Positions 32,157 through 43,456 of a DNA stretch of 64,000 nt are shown here, piece by piece; position 1 is the first letter of the stretch, and each line of letters opens with the position of its first letter. The notes beneath the pieces were generated by a model. The model saw only the letters and a program-made list of their open reading frames with translations. It did not search any database and had not been told where the DNA came from. Source of the stretch: Elephas maximus indicus (taxonomy: Eukaryota; Chordata; Mammalia; Proboscidea; Elephantidae); NCBI RefSeq assembly GCF_024166365.1, contig NC_064821.1, forward strand, positions 106,932,349 to 106,996,348. Reading direction: 5' to 3'. Position numbers and translations under genes: made by a program.

Positions 32157-33115
32157 TTGTTGTTGTTGTCAGGTGCCATCGAGTTGGTTCCTACTCATAG
32201 GAACCCTATGCACAACAGAACGAAACACTGCCCAGTCCTGTGCCATCCTTACAATCGTTGTTACACTTGAGCTCATTGTTGCAGCCACTGTGTCAATCCA
32301 CCTCATTGAGGGTCTTCCTCATTTCCACTGACCCTGTACTCTGCCAAGCATGATGTCCTTCTCCAGGGACTGATCCCTCCTGACAACCTGTCCAAAGTAT
32401 TTAAGACTCAGTCTTGTCATCCTTGCCTCTAAAGAGCATTCTGGTCACACTTCTTCCAAGACAGATTTGTTCATTGTTTTGGCAGTCCATGGTATATTCG
32501 ATTTTCTTCACCAACACCACAATTCGAAGGCGTCAACTCTTCTTCAGTCTTCCTTATTTAATGTCCAGCTTTCACATGCATGTGATGTGATTGAAAATAC
32601 CATGGCCTGGGTCAGGTGCACCTTAGTCTTCAAGGTGACATCTTTGTTCTTCAACACTTTGAAGAGGTCCTTGGCAGCAGATTTGCCCAATGCAATGAGT
32701 CTTTTGATTTCTTGACTGCTGCTTACATGGCTTTTGATTGTGAATCCAAGTAAAATGAAATCCTTGACAACTTCAGTCTTTTCTCCATTTGTCATGATTT
32801 TGCTTATTGGTCCAGTTGTGAGGATTTTTGTTTTCTTTATGTTGAGGTGTAATCCATACTGAAGGCTGTGGCCTTTGATCTTCATCAGTAAGTGCTTCAA
32901 GTCCTCTGCATTTTCTGCAAGCATGGTTGTGTCATCTGCATGACGCGGGTTGTTAATGAGTCTTCCTCCAATCCCGATGCCCCATTCTTCTTCATGTAGT
33001 CCAGCTTCTTGTATTACTTTTTCAGCATACAGATTAAATAGGTATGGTGAAAGAATACAACCCTGACGCACACCTTTCCTGACTTTAAACCAGTCAGTAT
33101 CCCCTTGCGATACTT
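32157..33115 (-). mobile_element. RTE/BovB-like LINE, 5'-truncated
   Basis: On the minus strand a frame at 33,071-32,544 reads MRQGCILSPYLFNLYAEKVI and continues through a reverse-transcriptase core to SHACESWTLNKED. The catalytic box, usually YADD, is HADD here. The text matches the RTE/BovB clade as I know it. The 3' end (left side) finishes in a short ACA/CAA repeat (complement of ttgttgttgttgt) rather than poly(A), also typical of RTE. The 5' part with the endonuclease is absent. The tail matches the AfroSINE tail. Confidence 0.88.
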
Positions 33116-34554
33116 AGGTAGTATTAAAAATATACTTTCGCTTCTTAATGCCCCATAATCTATTTTCTTGTAGCTCATTAGTATATGCTACTTTATTTCT
33201 TTACAAACATAATCCCTGATCACATGATTACCACATTGTCTAATTTTAGTAAGAGAGTTTCTTAAATCTCAATCCTAGGCATGTTTTCAATGCCAAATTG
33301 TTGTAGGTCACATGAAGAAATTCTATAGAAAATTTCTACACAGATATATAAATGATTACCTTGACTTCAGCATCATCACTATGCTTTAATTATTAGATTA
33401 TATAACACATATCTATGTAATATTCTCATTTAAGACATACATGCACATTTCAGGATTGCTTAGGCATCTGTGCTAATCTTTTTTTTTTTTTTTTTTAGAT
33501 ATGGCATTTCTTTTTTAAATGAAGAATGGAAAAGTACCATAAAGAAGATATTGTGGTTCTGAAATGCTTGGTGGCCTAGAATGGTAACCTGTCCCAAGAC
33601 TGCCTTTCTTCCTCAAAATGTTCACACGCCAATAACATTCAATCAATTTTAAGACAAGAAAGGAAAGGACTTGAATAGCGCAGCCCAAGGTGGAATTGTT
33701 CAGAAATATTAGGAAAGAGGATTACCAGTGAAGCCTGAAGCAAAGCTCCCTCTGAGATTAAAGGGCTCTTTTCATTCCTAAAATTTTAACATAAACCTAA
33801 TTGCATTAACAGATAGTTCTGCCATTTTGAGGAAACCAGCCTGACCCCTTGTTTTCATGGTTAGGAGAGAAACATTAAGAAATTAAAAAAAAAGAGTATT
33901 TTTCTCCAACTTTCCATTTTTCTTTGACTGTGATGGGCAATTTTTTCCCCTGGTGTTAACACGAGGGCTTTATTATATTCTTTATTTTGCTTTTCTGCAC
34001 AACATTTGGAATTCTACTGTATCCATGCTGTTGACTCCCAGATATTTCTGGTTGTGTCTTCCCTTTGGTGAATTGTGCTAACTGCCTACTATCCAATTAA
34101 ATTAATGTTGATTCACCATTTAATGAGGCCTTCATTATACCAAGTATATTTCATCTTGAATGTCAAATGGAAGATCTAAAACTGACTCAAGTCCTGCTTC
34201 TTCAAAAGCAAAACAAAATGAAATAAATTGGCTTTTCTCAGTTTCACCACCGATATCCCTTTTTTCAGGTTCAAAACCTGGAATCATCTTTGTCCTTAGG
34301 TTTTCTCCTTGTTCTTTTTTAATCCTTTTATCCAATCAGCAAGAAACTGATTTTTTAAAGTGTTCATCCTTTTTTTCCATCCTGTAGTTTTACCCTATTT
34401 TAGGTATTCATCATTTGTTCCATACCTTGCAATTGTAGCTTCTTAGTTCTTTTTGATTCTAGGTCCTATCCCCAAATTCATCAATCCGTTTTGCATACTG
34501 CTTCCAGATTGATCTTTCATAACAAAAAACCTTTAATATATTGCAAATCTTATT

Positions 34555-34710
34555 TAAAAATATTCAGTTGTAGAAATATATATAACACATTTTTTATGTA
34601 TATAACACACCATTAAAAATATGTATATAACACAATATTTGCCATTTCAATGTTTTTTATGTGTACAATTTAGTGATAACAGTTATATTAATCATATCGT
34701 GCAAACCTTA
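34555..34710 (-). repeat. Old L1 fragment, antisense
   Basis: AT-rich text with 'atatttgccatttcaatg' and 'tgtacaatttagtgataac' resembles the antisense 3' end of an old L1, also seen at 53,990-54,130 and 62,010-62,275. It has an internal near-repeat of 'atatataacacaccatt'. It stops where the proviral LTR begins. Confidence 0.6.
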
Positions 34711-34714
34711 CCAA

Positions 34715-35090
34715 TGAGTAAGAGCTCTAGAGAAGAGATGCCTGGCATATCTAGGTGGCTGGCCTAGGAGTAGGCCTGACTCCATTTTGTTTTGTGCTCC
34801 TGTTTCTGCTTTAAAACTATGACCCCTGTACTAATTTCAACAGTTTGTTGAACAGACCATGTGGCTATGCTTAACCAAGTCTAGACAAACCCAGGTTATG
34901 CTTAAACAAGTCTGGGTGAGCCCAGGGAGTGTCATCCAAGCTGAATCTTGCTGGGAGGTTCCTGATTCTGCCATATAACTATCCCTAAGAAGCAGTCATC
35001 CCTTGAATTTATTGCTTCTCACTTTGTGTTTGCTAACACCTCCCCATTCAAATATTCATTATGCTTTCAGTAAATCTCTTTGTTTAGTCA
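34715..35090 (+). mobile_element. Endogenous retrovirus 5' LTR
   Basis: About 376 bp that begins TGAGTAAGAGCTC and ends GTTTAGTCA. It is homologous over its whole length to 40,135-40,589. The U3 part holds CCATTTTGTTTTG and the R/U5 part 'gctttcagtaaatctctttg' as the poly(A) signal site (AGTAAA; the 3' copy has AATAAA). It is shorter than the 3' LTR because it has fewer U3 repeat units. No clear tRNA primer-binding site could be read just downstream. Confidence 0.85.
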
Positions 35091-35139
35091 CGGCTGGCCC
35101 ATGACAATCAGTGGTTTGTAGTTAGGAAGTTTGACAGTC

Positions 35140-35625
35140 GTATAATGACATGATCACCTCCATGATGAGATTTGATATAATGTGATCACCTCCATGATAC
35201 AATCTGTTGTGAGTAGCCAATCAATTGAAAGGAAGTTTCCTTGGGGATATGGCCTGCATCCAATATAAGTGGACTTTCTGGCCAGACTCCTGGGCTTTTG
35301 CTTGCACTGGATCCTGCAGCTGGCTCCTGTTTGCCTGACCTCTGGTTCTTGGGACTTGAGCTACCAGCTCACCCGCTGTCTTGCCTACCAATCTTTGAAT
35401 TTGTTGGTCTTAGCAGCCTGTGAGCCAGAGCCCTACTGTCTGACTTGCTGGTTTTGGATTTGCCAGCTCCTGTGGCTACGTAAATCAAGAGAAGCCTACA
35501 GCCTGACACATGCTCCAGCCTCTACAACTGCATGAGGCATTTCCTTGATATAAATCTCTCTTTATATATATTTACACACTTTACTGGTTTTGCTTCTCTA
35601 GAGAACCCGCACAGTGCTCCTTTAG
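35140..35625 (+). repeat. Unclassified LTR-like repeat inside the provirus leader
   Basis: The text has a near duplicate at its start (gatcacctccatgatgagat and gatcacctccatgatacaat) and ends in 'ataaatctctctttatat' followed by 'cttctctagagaacccgcac'. This resembles LTR-type repeats with a poly(A) signal near the 3' end. It may be an insertion in the ERV or part of its leader. The frames at 35,241-35,535 are not supported as a gene. Confidence 0.4.
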
Positions 35626-36069
35626 ATTGTTTGCACATGCAGATTACTTAGTATACCGAGAGGGAATGCCACATTTAAGGCCCCAGTACAGTTTTGCACT
35701 TTGATCATTGGCATACGTTTACCAAAGGAAATTTGGAGAATCAATGGCTATTTTGGGACTCATATGACCTAGGTAAATTAATTTTTCTGTGCAGTTAATT
35801 GGAATCTAAAAGGTTCCACATAAAACAACCACAGAAGGAAACCTATCTTAATTGGTATTTAAAGCTTCTAAAAAGCATCAGGACAGTAAATTTGCATTCT
35901 TACTAGGCACTGTTTCTAAACAGTTCAAACAAATTAAGAAATTGCGATGTCAGAGGTCTAGAATTTCCTTGGCCATTTCTTCCACTCCTGCCTCTGACCC
36001 TGTCTCTAATCCCTTTCCACTTCTGCTTCTCCTATAGTTATTCCCTTTTACCCCCCTTACCTTTTACAC

Positions 36070-36835
36070 TCCTGCTGAAATGCCTTTCAAAATTAACTTT
36101 ACTCCCTGGTTTGAAGCTGAATTTCACACAATCCTAAAAGATTTTCACAAGCCGTGCAAAGACCCCTACAAATTTATTGAAGAATTTAAGATTTTAACAG
36201 CTACTTATCAGCCAGAGCTATCTAACTTGTACAAATTAATAACCGTTCTGTTAGGAAGCGGAGGTGCCCATTTGTAGATGGAAGAAGCTGGCTGGGACCA
36301 TCCCCAATGGCCCATAACCTTAATCTGCCACCTGTGTCCTAAACAAAGCTAGAACAACGTATAACAATCTTATTAAGGCCATTTCTATGGCCTTCCCTTG
36401 AAAGATTGGCTGGGCTAAAGTTCAAAATTGTAAGCAAGAAAAAGGTGAAAGCATTTTTAATTACTGGGATAGACTAGCAAAAATTTTCTCAGAACATTTT
36501 TGTTTATCACTTCCTGAAATGTTTATTAATGGCCTCCATCTGGAAGACTGTGCCGTAGTCAAACGCTATCAATTAGTCTGGGAAACAGCATTTATCACTG
36601 AACTTAACAACTTGGCCTACAAATTGACTCAGACTTTGGAACAAGGAAAGCAAGCTAAACAAAAGCAATTATGCCTTCACAAGATAAATTAATGGCTTAG
36701 CAAATACAACAGTTACAACCTTTTAACCACAATAAATTTAGAGCTTATACATGGACTAGACCTAAGAACTTGCAGTCTGGATTTGTTTGTATTGCAAAAA
36801 ACCCAGGCACCTTAAGAAGGATTGCATATAATAAA
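36070..36835 (+). pseudogene. ERV gag remnant (capsid and nucleocapsid parts)
   Basis: A short frame at 36,080-36,277 resembles the start of a retroviral capsid domain (proline- and aromatic-rich start, then helical text). After several stops, 36,787-36,830 reads in one frame with the spacing C-x2-C-x4-H-x4-C of a nucleocapsid zinc knuckle. In between are stop codons and frameshifts. Gag proteins build the virus core; this copy cannot. Confidence 0.65.
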
Positions 36836-36868
36836 TATATATGTGTATGTATATATGTATATATAAAA
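36828..36868. repeat. TA/TG microsatellite
   Basis: ATATATATGTGTATGTATATATG-type repeat just after the gag remnant, which may have grown inside the provirus. Confidence 0.8.
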
Positions 36869-37885
36869 TAAAATGGGCACCTCATTCTTTAACGGTCCTT
36901 CCATTAAGACCAAATGAGGGAGCTCTGAGGAACAAATAGAGGCTTTTCCAGTCGTTGCTTTAAATTCATAAGAAAAACACTGTTATCCAAATTAATAGGG
37001 ACCTCTGCAAAATTTTAATTGCTCTTAGTGCTAACCTCTCTGTGATAAACTCCACATGTTTACAAAAGCCTCTACCCAGGAGCACTAAAACTTCTAAAAT
37101 TATGGGTGTTACTAATCAAGAACAAATTTTCTGCCTATTGTAATTAGTATATCAAGAGCTTTTAAAAAACATCAAAAGAAGGGGGAAGAAAATCAGTAGC
37201 TACTTTAAAGTACTTTTGAATTGAAGGAACTAGTATATTTAAGGTCTGATATAAGAGACTAAGTCTCTAGCCAGAGAATGAATTAAGTGCAAAAGGAAGA
37301 AAACCAAAATCTTCAACCTTAGAGCTCAAATCTTTGATAAATGAGTCTGGATACCCCTCCCCCCAAAACTGGGATACTGGTTTAGAGTTGATATTTAAAA
37401 ACAATATATAAGCTAAATATACTAGAAGCAATTTGAAATTTCAGTGTTCACTTTGGGAATATGAGCTCCCGTCTGCTCTGGGTTTTTTTTTCCCCCCTTC
37501 CTCTTTGGGAAAATGAGCTCCCATTTGTATTGCCTTTTTTTTCTTCTCTGGGGGAACTTTCGTTTGGTGCTTGGGTTTGTCAGAGCATCTGAGAGTCCTC
37601 CAGCTGAGGCTCTGACTAATTAATAAGTTTTATTCTAGAACCTTTTTCTCCACTGAATTGAGTCGGTCTTACCAAAAATTGCTATAAACACTTTGAGAAA
37701 CTAGGTTCCCCATATGTTTGTATGTATGATATTGCTTTAATTTGGTGTTTGAGGTGGCCTCACAGACTGGTGGGTTTATGTGGGTTTCTGTCTCATTATG
37801 TTCTGAGAATTTGCCTCTGGTCTAGAGATTAATGTGAGTTTCTGTCTTGTATCAAGTTGAAGGCCATGGCTGGTGGTTCTCATCC

Positions 37886-38067
37886 AAAAAAACAAAAACA
37901 AAAAAAAAAAAACCATTGCCATCAAGCCGATTCAGACTCTTAGTGACCCTGTAGGACAGAGTAGAACTACCCCATAGAGTTTCCAAGGAGCAGCTGCTGG
38001 ATTCAACCTGCCGACCCTTTGGTTAACAGCCAAACTCTTAACCACTGCGCCACCAGGGTTTCAGTGA
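37886..38067 (-). repeat. AfroSINE inserted in the provirus
   Basis: Minus-strand copy with an A-rich tail, complete core and end 'gccaccagggtttc'. It is flanked by TGGTTCTCAT at 37,874-37,883 and 38,068-38,077, a target duplication of at least 10 bp. Confidence 0.93.
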
Positions 38068-38149
38068 TGGTTCTCATAGGACTCTTTAAAATCTCAGTGT
38101 ACTTTTCAAATATACCAATTTATATCAAAGTTTCTCAAAGTAGCTACTG

Positions 38150-38258
38150 AAACTCCAAATCATAACCCGCTGCCATTGAGTCGATTCCGACTCATAGAGA
38201 CCCTATAGGACAGAGTAGACCTGCCCCATATGGTTTCCGAGGAGCGCCTGGTGGAAGA
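38150..38258 (-). repeat. AfroSINE, head-truncated
   Basis: Minus-strand copy that starts 'aaatcataacccgctgcc' and stops at 'gagcgcctggtgga', lacking the tRNA-like head. Confidence 0.85.
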
Positions 38259-38259
38259 C

Positions 38260-39340
38260 AGATGCAAAAAGCAATTTTTCTTGAAGGGGAAAAGAACTGA
38301 GATGTTAGACAGCCCTTTAGGTGGTTCACACAGGGCTGTGAGTAATTACTCTAAATTACCTCTCTAAAGGATCATACATAGCATATTATGGTAACTTAGT
38401 TGCAACTATATTTCTTTTTAATGTAGCAGCCATCATCAAAACCAATAGTTTAACTGGAGAGTTTACATCATTTATTCATGGAGTTGTTTTTTTTTTTAAC
38501 TACTATTCAGATGTTTAGCAGCTTGATAACCTTGGTATATTGTTGGTATATCCTAACTACATGATATTATGTCTCAAGATTTGTGTGTGTTATATCTGAA
38601 GCTCTTTGAAAATAAGGTTAATCATCATGTTTTGAGAAATTTTTGCCTATTTTTTTTTTAATTGACTTTATTTTGTTTTTCATTACTTTTGTAATTAATT
38701 TCCATCAGGTATTTCACTATTAAAAGTATTATTTTTGTAAGTTAATCATGGCCATATTAAGTTTTATTATTTGCAGATAAGTTCTTACTTTGCTGACTTG
38801 TTGAAAACACTTGACCAAAATAGTTCAACAAAACAATGGACTGTATTGGACTTATGAAAATGACTGTTTTTTGAACGTAAATATCACTAAGCTAAATCAA
38901 GATTTCCAGAACTCCTGTGTAGAAGCTGACAAAGTTTTCAGACTGCTGTTGATCCAAAATTACGTGGAACCAAAGTTAACTACATAAGACTGAGTAAATG
39001 AAAAGAATTACCATAAGATTTATGGGAATATTGCTGATGTTCAATGCTCTATTTTTACATATAAGAAAGCTTTTTTCCTTTTCCTACTTTCAATATGAGA
39101 ATCAGTTATTTCAGTAACTAATAACATTATGTTGGCTACAGAATATCCTATGGATTAAAAAAAAAGTTCTAACCATGCCTAGATGATTTTAAAATGATAT
39201 GCCAATGTAAATTTAGAAGTCCCTTTTAAAATTCATTCCCACAACGATAGTATACATTGGACCCATGAACCAAAAGAGCTGATGCTCAAGGAAGGATAAG
39301 TACCAAAACATTAGTTGAAAACCCAGGGCTCAGATATTTC
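38260..39340. other. AT-rich proviral interior, nothing recognised
   Basis: About 1.1 kb of AT-rich text between the SINE insertions and the env-like remnant. I see no pol motifs and no open frame of note. It may be decayed ERV sequence or an old insertion. Confidence 0.5.
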
Positions 39341-39480
39341 TTTCTTCGAGTCTTTTTGCCCTGGCATGAAGTAGCCAATTTAGAATATGCTGTCTGTAAC
39401 TTGTCTAGTATTATGGAAAAGTTAGCAGGTGATGTTGCTGATAGTATTGAAGCCCAACCTTGTCTTTCTTAACAATCATT
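39340..39480 (+). pseudogene. Possible ERV env transmembrane-subunit remnant
   Basis: One plus frame near 39,345-39,470 reads LPWHEVANLEYAVCNLSSIM and EKLAGDVADSIEAQ before a stop. The spacing of hydrophobic residues is like the helical region of a retroviral transmembrane subunit. It is short, interrupted and unsupported by neighbours, so this is a tentative call. Confidence 0.35.
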
Positions 39481-39879
39481 GGTACATGTTTCAGTAATGA
39501 CAGTCAGAAGGGTCTTCACTGGTCCAACAATGTCTTCATTGGTCCAACAAATCTTACTATTCACTAAATGCTAATAGAAAAATGAGTCAAAAGTCTTTTG
39601 TGTTCTGTTTGATTGGTTTATGTGAAAGGTTCTCTAAAAGGTATTTTCCAAGATTGTCCTAGCTATTGTCTTTGTATCTCAGGGCCCAGTTGATTTGTCT
39701 TTGTGAGTTCTTGTGAGTGTAGCTCCAGCTGGGTCACATTCTCTATGCTCAAGGACAGGCAATAATGACTCTGATATTATTCCCTAAATCATTCCTCAGT
39801 GTAGCCCACACTATATGTCATTTCAAGGTTAACACTGTAGAAATAGAGGCTCCAGCTATGGCATGGTGAAGATTTTACA

Positions 39880-40000
39880 CTGTGCCTGGGTATTTATAAA
39901 TAGCATCTGGGGTCTTAAAGGCTCACTATACTAAGCAGCCATCTGTAAGTATCTCTGAAAGACAGCAATAAAATAGAGTTCTCTTTCTTCCAACATCTTC
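39880..40000 (+). repeat. Possible L1 3' UTR-like fragment
   Basis: 'aaatagcatctggggtcttaa' followed by 'agcagccatctg' resembles the L1 3' UTR text at 3,240-3,290 (agtagcgtctggtgtcttaa ... agctgccatct). It is short and could be chance. Confidence 0.35.
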
Positions 40001-40122
40001 TAATAATGCTGTTCTATTAGGAAATAGAAATCTAAGTCTATGCAGAAGAAAGCGCTCTCCCTCAAATGGTGGTTGATAATTTGATCAAAGGATTTCTTGA
40101 ATACTCTTGATCAAAAGGAGGG

Positions 40123-40134
40123 AATGGATAAGAG
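40123..40134 (+). promoter_or_regulatory. Retroviral polypurine tract
   Basis: AAAAGGAGGGAA lies immediately before the TG of the 3' LTR, where plus-strand DNA synthesis is primed in retroviruses. It supports the LTR boundary. Confidence 0.82.
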
Positions 40135-40589
40135 CTCCAGAACAGAGGTGCCTAGCATATCTAGGGTGACTGGCCTAGGAGTGGGCCTGACTGCATTTTG
40201 TTTTGCACTCCTGCTTCTGCTTTAAAGCTATGACCCTTGTACTAATCTCAACAGTTTGCTGAACAGACAATGTGGCTATGCTTAAACAAGTCCAGTCCAG
40301 CCCAGGCTATGCTTAGACAAGTCCAGGCAAGCCCAGGAAGGGTCAGAGAAAACAATCTTTACCAGAATGTGGCTATGCCTATGCAGCCTGGGCAAGCCCA
40401 GGAAAGTCCAGGCAAGCCCAGGGAGGGTCAACCAATCAGAATTTTGCTGGGAGGTTCCTGATCCTGCCCTATAACTATCCCTGTGAGGCAGCCACCCACT
40501 TGGATTTGTTGGTTCTCACTTTGTATGGGCTAGTGTCTCCCCATTCAAATGCTCCTTCTGCTTTCAATAAATCTGTTTGTTTGGCTTCA
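40135..40589 (+). mobile_element. Endogenous retrovirus 3' LTR
   Basis: About 455 bp, starting TGGATAAGAGCTCC, homologous to 34,715-35,090. AATAAA is seen in 'ctttcaataaatctgtttg'. It contains an expanded tandem block (about 40,265-40,430) built from 'gtggctatgc', 'aacaagtccag' and 'caagcccagg' phrases, which explains most of the length difference. The right edge touches the MaLR-like LTR, so the last two or three bases are uncertain. Confidence 0.85.
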
Positions 40590-41097
40590 TCATGGATTGA
40601 ATTGTGTCCTCCCAAAATATCTGTCAACTTAGCTAGGTCATGATTCCCAGTATTGCATAGTTATCTACCATTTTGTCATCTGATGTGATTTCCCTATGTG
40701 TTGTAAGTCCTATCACTATGTTGTAATAAGATGAAAGAATGGCAGTTATACAGAAAAGATCTACAAGATTAGATAGTCTCTTAAGTCAATCTCTTTTGAG
40801 ATATAAAAGAGAGAAGTGAGCAGAGAGACATGGACCCTCATACCTCAAAGAAAGCAGTGCCACAAGCAGAGTGTGTCCTTTGGACCTGAGGTTCCTGTAC
40901 TGAGTTGCTCCCAGACCAAGGGAAGACTAATGACAAGGACTTTCCTCCAGAACCGACAGAGAGAGAAAGCCTTCCCCTGGAGCTGCTGCCCTGAATTCAG
41001 ACTTCTAGTCTACTGGACTGTGGGAGAATAAACTTCTCTTTGTTAAAGCTGTCCACTTGTGGTATTTCTGTTATAGCAGCACTAGATGCGTAAGACA
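40590..41097 (+). mobile_element. MaLR-like LTR abutting the ERV
   Basis: Plus-orientation copy of the family at 1,746-2,269, from 'tcatggattgaattgtgtcc' to 'gatgcgtaagaca'. The first bases (expected TG) are altered or lost. Possible flanks GGCTT (40,583) and GACTT (41,098) match at four of five positions. Confidence 0.72.
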
Positions 41098-41171
41098 GAC
41101 TTTAACAGAGTCTGAGAGTTTTACTCTAGGATACCAATAACTGTTACCAATTTTTTTTTATCACTAAACAG

Positions 41172-41371
41172 AAACTCCTGAAGCCTGAGTCCATTCCGAC
41201 TTATAGTGGCCCTATAGGACAGAGTAGAACTGCCCTACAGGGCTTTCAAGGGTGTAAGTATTTATGAAAGTGGACTGCCACATCTTTTTCCTGCAGAGCA
41301 GCTAGTGGGTTCAAACTGCTTACCTTTTGGTTAGCAGCCAAGAGCTTTACCACTGCGCCAACAGGGCTTTA
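41172..41371 (-). repeat. AfroSINE, long subfamily
   Basis: Minus-strand copy with 'gagtccattccgacttatag', middle block 'gtgtaagtatttatgaaagt', and head end 'actgcgccaacagggctt'. Confidence 0.9.
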
Positions 41372-41634
41372 ATAAACAGAAACACACTGTATCCTAAACA
41401 ATGATTCTTTCTTTCAAATCCCTCCCTCCTGCCCCTGGCAAAGTGGTTTCCTATTTTCTTAGGGATGAAGAATAAACTTTTAATACCGTAATCTAAAGTT
41501 CCCTGTAGTATTTTTAGGTCCTCCATCATCTGTCCTGGTCCCCCATCATTTGCTACTCTTCTTGGCTGACTCCTCACTGTCCCAGTGTCTGCCATGCTTA
41601 TTCCCATCTATGTGCTGCTTCATTTATTTAGCGC

Positions 41635-41822
41635 TTTTTATATGCCAGGTATATGCAATGCATGTATTTCTTTATTTAACCTGAAGTGAGCACTGTTATC
41701 ACAATTCTAATGATGAGAATTTGAAGGGTTAAGTAACTTGCCAATGTCACATATTTTAGGAAATGGTGGAGTCAGGATTCAAGCTCAGATCTTCTGACTT
41801 CAGAGAGTGTGCTCTTAAAACT
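41635..41822 (-). repeat. MIR
   Basis: 'tatatgccaggtatatgcaa', 'gaagggttaagtaacttgcc' and 'ggattcaagctcagatcttc' follow the complement of MIR. Confidence 0.72.
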
Positions 41823-42791
41823 TAAGTACATCTTCATCATTCTTTGGATAAGATACTCTTCAGAATTCTCAGAGGTAGATATTGCCCAGCACAGAATAAG
41901 CTCCTTAAAAGATGTATAAATTAAATAATTAAAAAAAAATTGATGTAAGGGCTAAAGGAAAGCTCACATTAAATTAAGGAACACAAAAATGTAGAGAAAA
42001 TTAAATTAAATGTGATAGAGATGACTTTTTGCTAGGATAGTCAGGGAAGTAGTTTCTTACAAGTGAGACTAAGCCTGGCTGTGGAGGGACATAGGGACTA
42101 CAGGATATTCCAGGGCAGGGAAACAGAGTGAGTTAGGTGTGGTGCGTTCCACAGATGCCGAGCAGACCTCTTTGGTCAAAGTAAGATCCTGGAGAGGTGA
42201 AGTGGGAGATAAGGTTGAAGAGTCAGAAAGAAAGAGAAGAGTTAGGATGGACTTAAATACTAAGGAGTTTGAATTTGTTTCATGATCATTTCAAAGTCAC
42301 TTAAGATTTCTTAGTAAGGGGGAATATGTTAATAACTTTCATTAATGTTAGAGTAGGAAGAGATCCATTGTTTTCAAGTTGGTGTTTTGCTGCTTCCCCT
42401 ACCCCACCCCAACTTGGGAAACATTTCCTCAACTTTGCCTAAGCAAACTGCAAACACTCTTTAAGACCTGTTTAAGTCCTAAGTGATCATTTCAACAAAC
42501 ACAATAGATCTTTCTTTCTGAAGGTTCTAGCTTAATTCTATTTGGTAATTTAAGTTTTGTGTAAGGTTATTTCTTTTAATAGTTTGTTAGTTCATAAAAA
42601 GTTGGGTCCATGTTTACATTGTGGATCTTCTTGCAGGCCTAATGAGTTGTATTTCCTTTAAAACAAGCAAACAACGATAACTATAAAATACAAGTGCATG
42701 ATCTTACAAATGTCCTTGTGTTACGGTTGTTTTGTATTGGGCCTCCTTTTCCTTGAGAAACGACCCCATTTTATACGTCCCCTCAGAATCT

Positions 42792-42951
42792 GTCACAAAC
42801 CAAACCTCTTGCCAGAGTCAATTCCGACTCATATCAACCCAATACGACAGAGTAGACCTGTCCCACAGAGTTTCCAAGGAGCAACAAAAGGATTCAATTG
42901 CTGACCTTTTGGTTAGCAGCTGAGCTCTTAAACACTGCGCCACCAGGACTC
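42792..42951 (-). repeat. AfroSINE
   Basis: Minus-strand copy, 'caaaccaaacctcttgccag' to 'cgccaccaggactcc'. It is followed within 15 bp by a second minus copy. Confidence 0.9.
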
Positions 42952-42961
42952 CGAGTCTATC

Positions 42962-43131
42962 ACCAAACCTAAAACCAAATCTGTGGCCATCGAGTCCATT
43001 CTGACTTATAGTGAGCCTACAGGACAGAGTAGAACTGCTCCATAGGGTTTCCAAGGAGCACCTGGTGGATTCAAACTGCCAACCTTTTGGTTAGTAGCCA
43101 TAGCTCCTAACCACTACACCACCAGGTTTTC
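42962..43131 (-). repeat. AfroSINE
   Basis: Minus-strand copy, 'aaacctaaaaccaaatctgt' to 'ccaccaggttttc'. With the previous one it forms a direct tandem pair. Confidence 0.9.
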
Positions 43132-43456
43132 ACAGTGCTTAATAAATACTGCATTTATTTCATGAAAAAGGTAACTTGATTGGTTGTCTTTATTGTTAAT
43201 GTGTGAACTGTATTTAAACAAAGTCAAATGTCTGTTGTCAACATTCTAAAGTGAATTCAAGAGTGAAATAATGCCATTGTGGGTTTTACAAAGATCTTTC
43301 TCAAAGTCAAACTACAGTATCAAGAATATAAATGTTAAAATGTATAGCGAAATCAACACTGGACTTAGTGTGGGTCCCAAACCTTGGACAAATCAATTAA
43401 GCTATTGGATGCACATTTCTTCACATACTAAATGAGATAATGTATAAGTAAGCACT

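Larger units (their letters stand above)
34715..40589 (+). mobile_element. Degenerate endogenous retrovirus (gammaretrovirus-like)
   Basis: Two LTRs in the same direction frame about 5 kb of decayed interior. Gag capsid-like and CCHC-like remnants lie at 36,070-36,835, a weak env-like remnant near 39,340-39,480, and a polypurine tract at 40,123-40,134. I found no readable pol. Two SINEs (37,886-38,062 and 38,150-38,258) are inserted in it. The element is too broken to make any protein. Confidence 0.8.
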
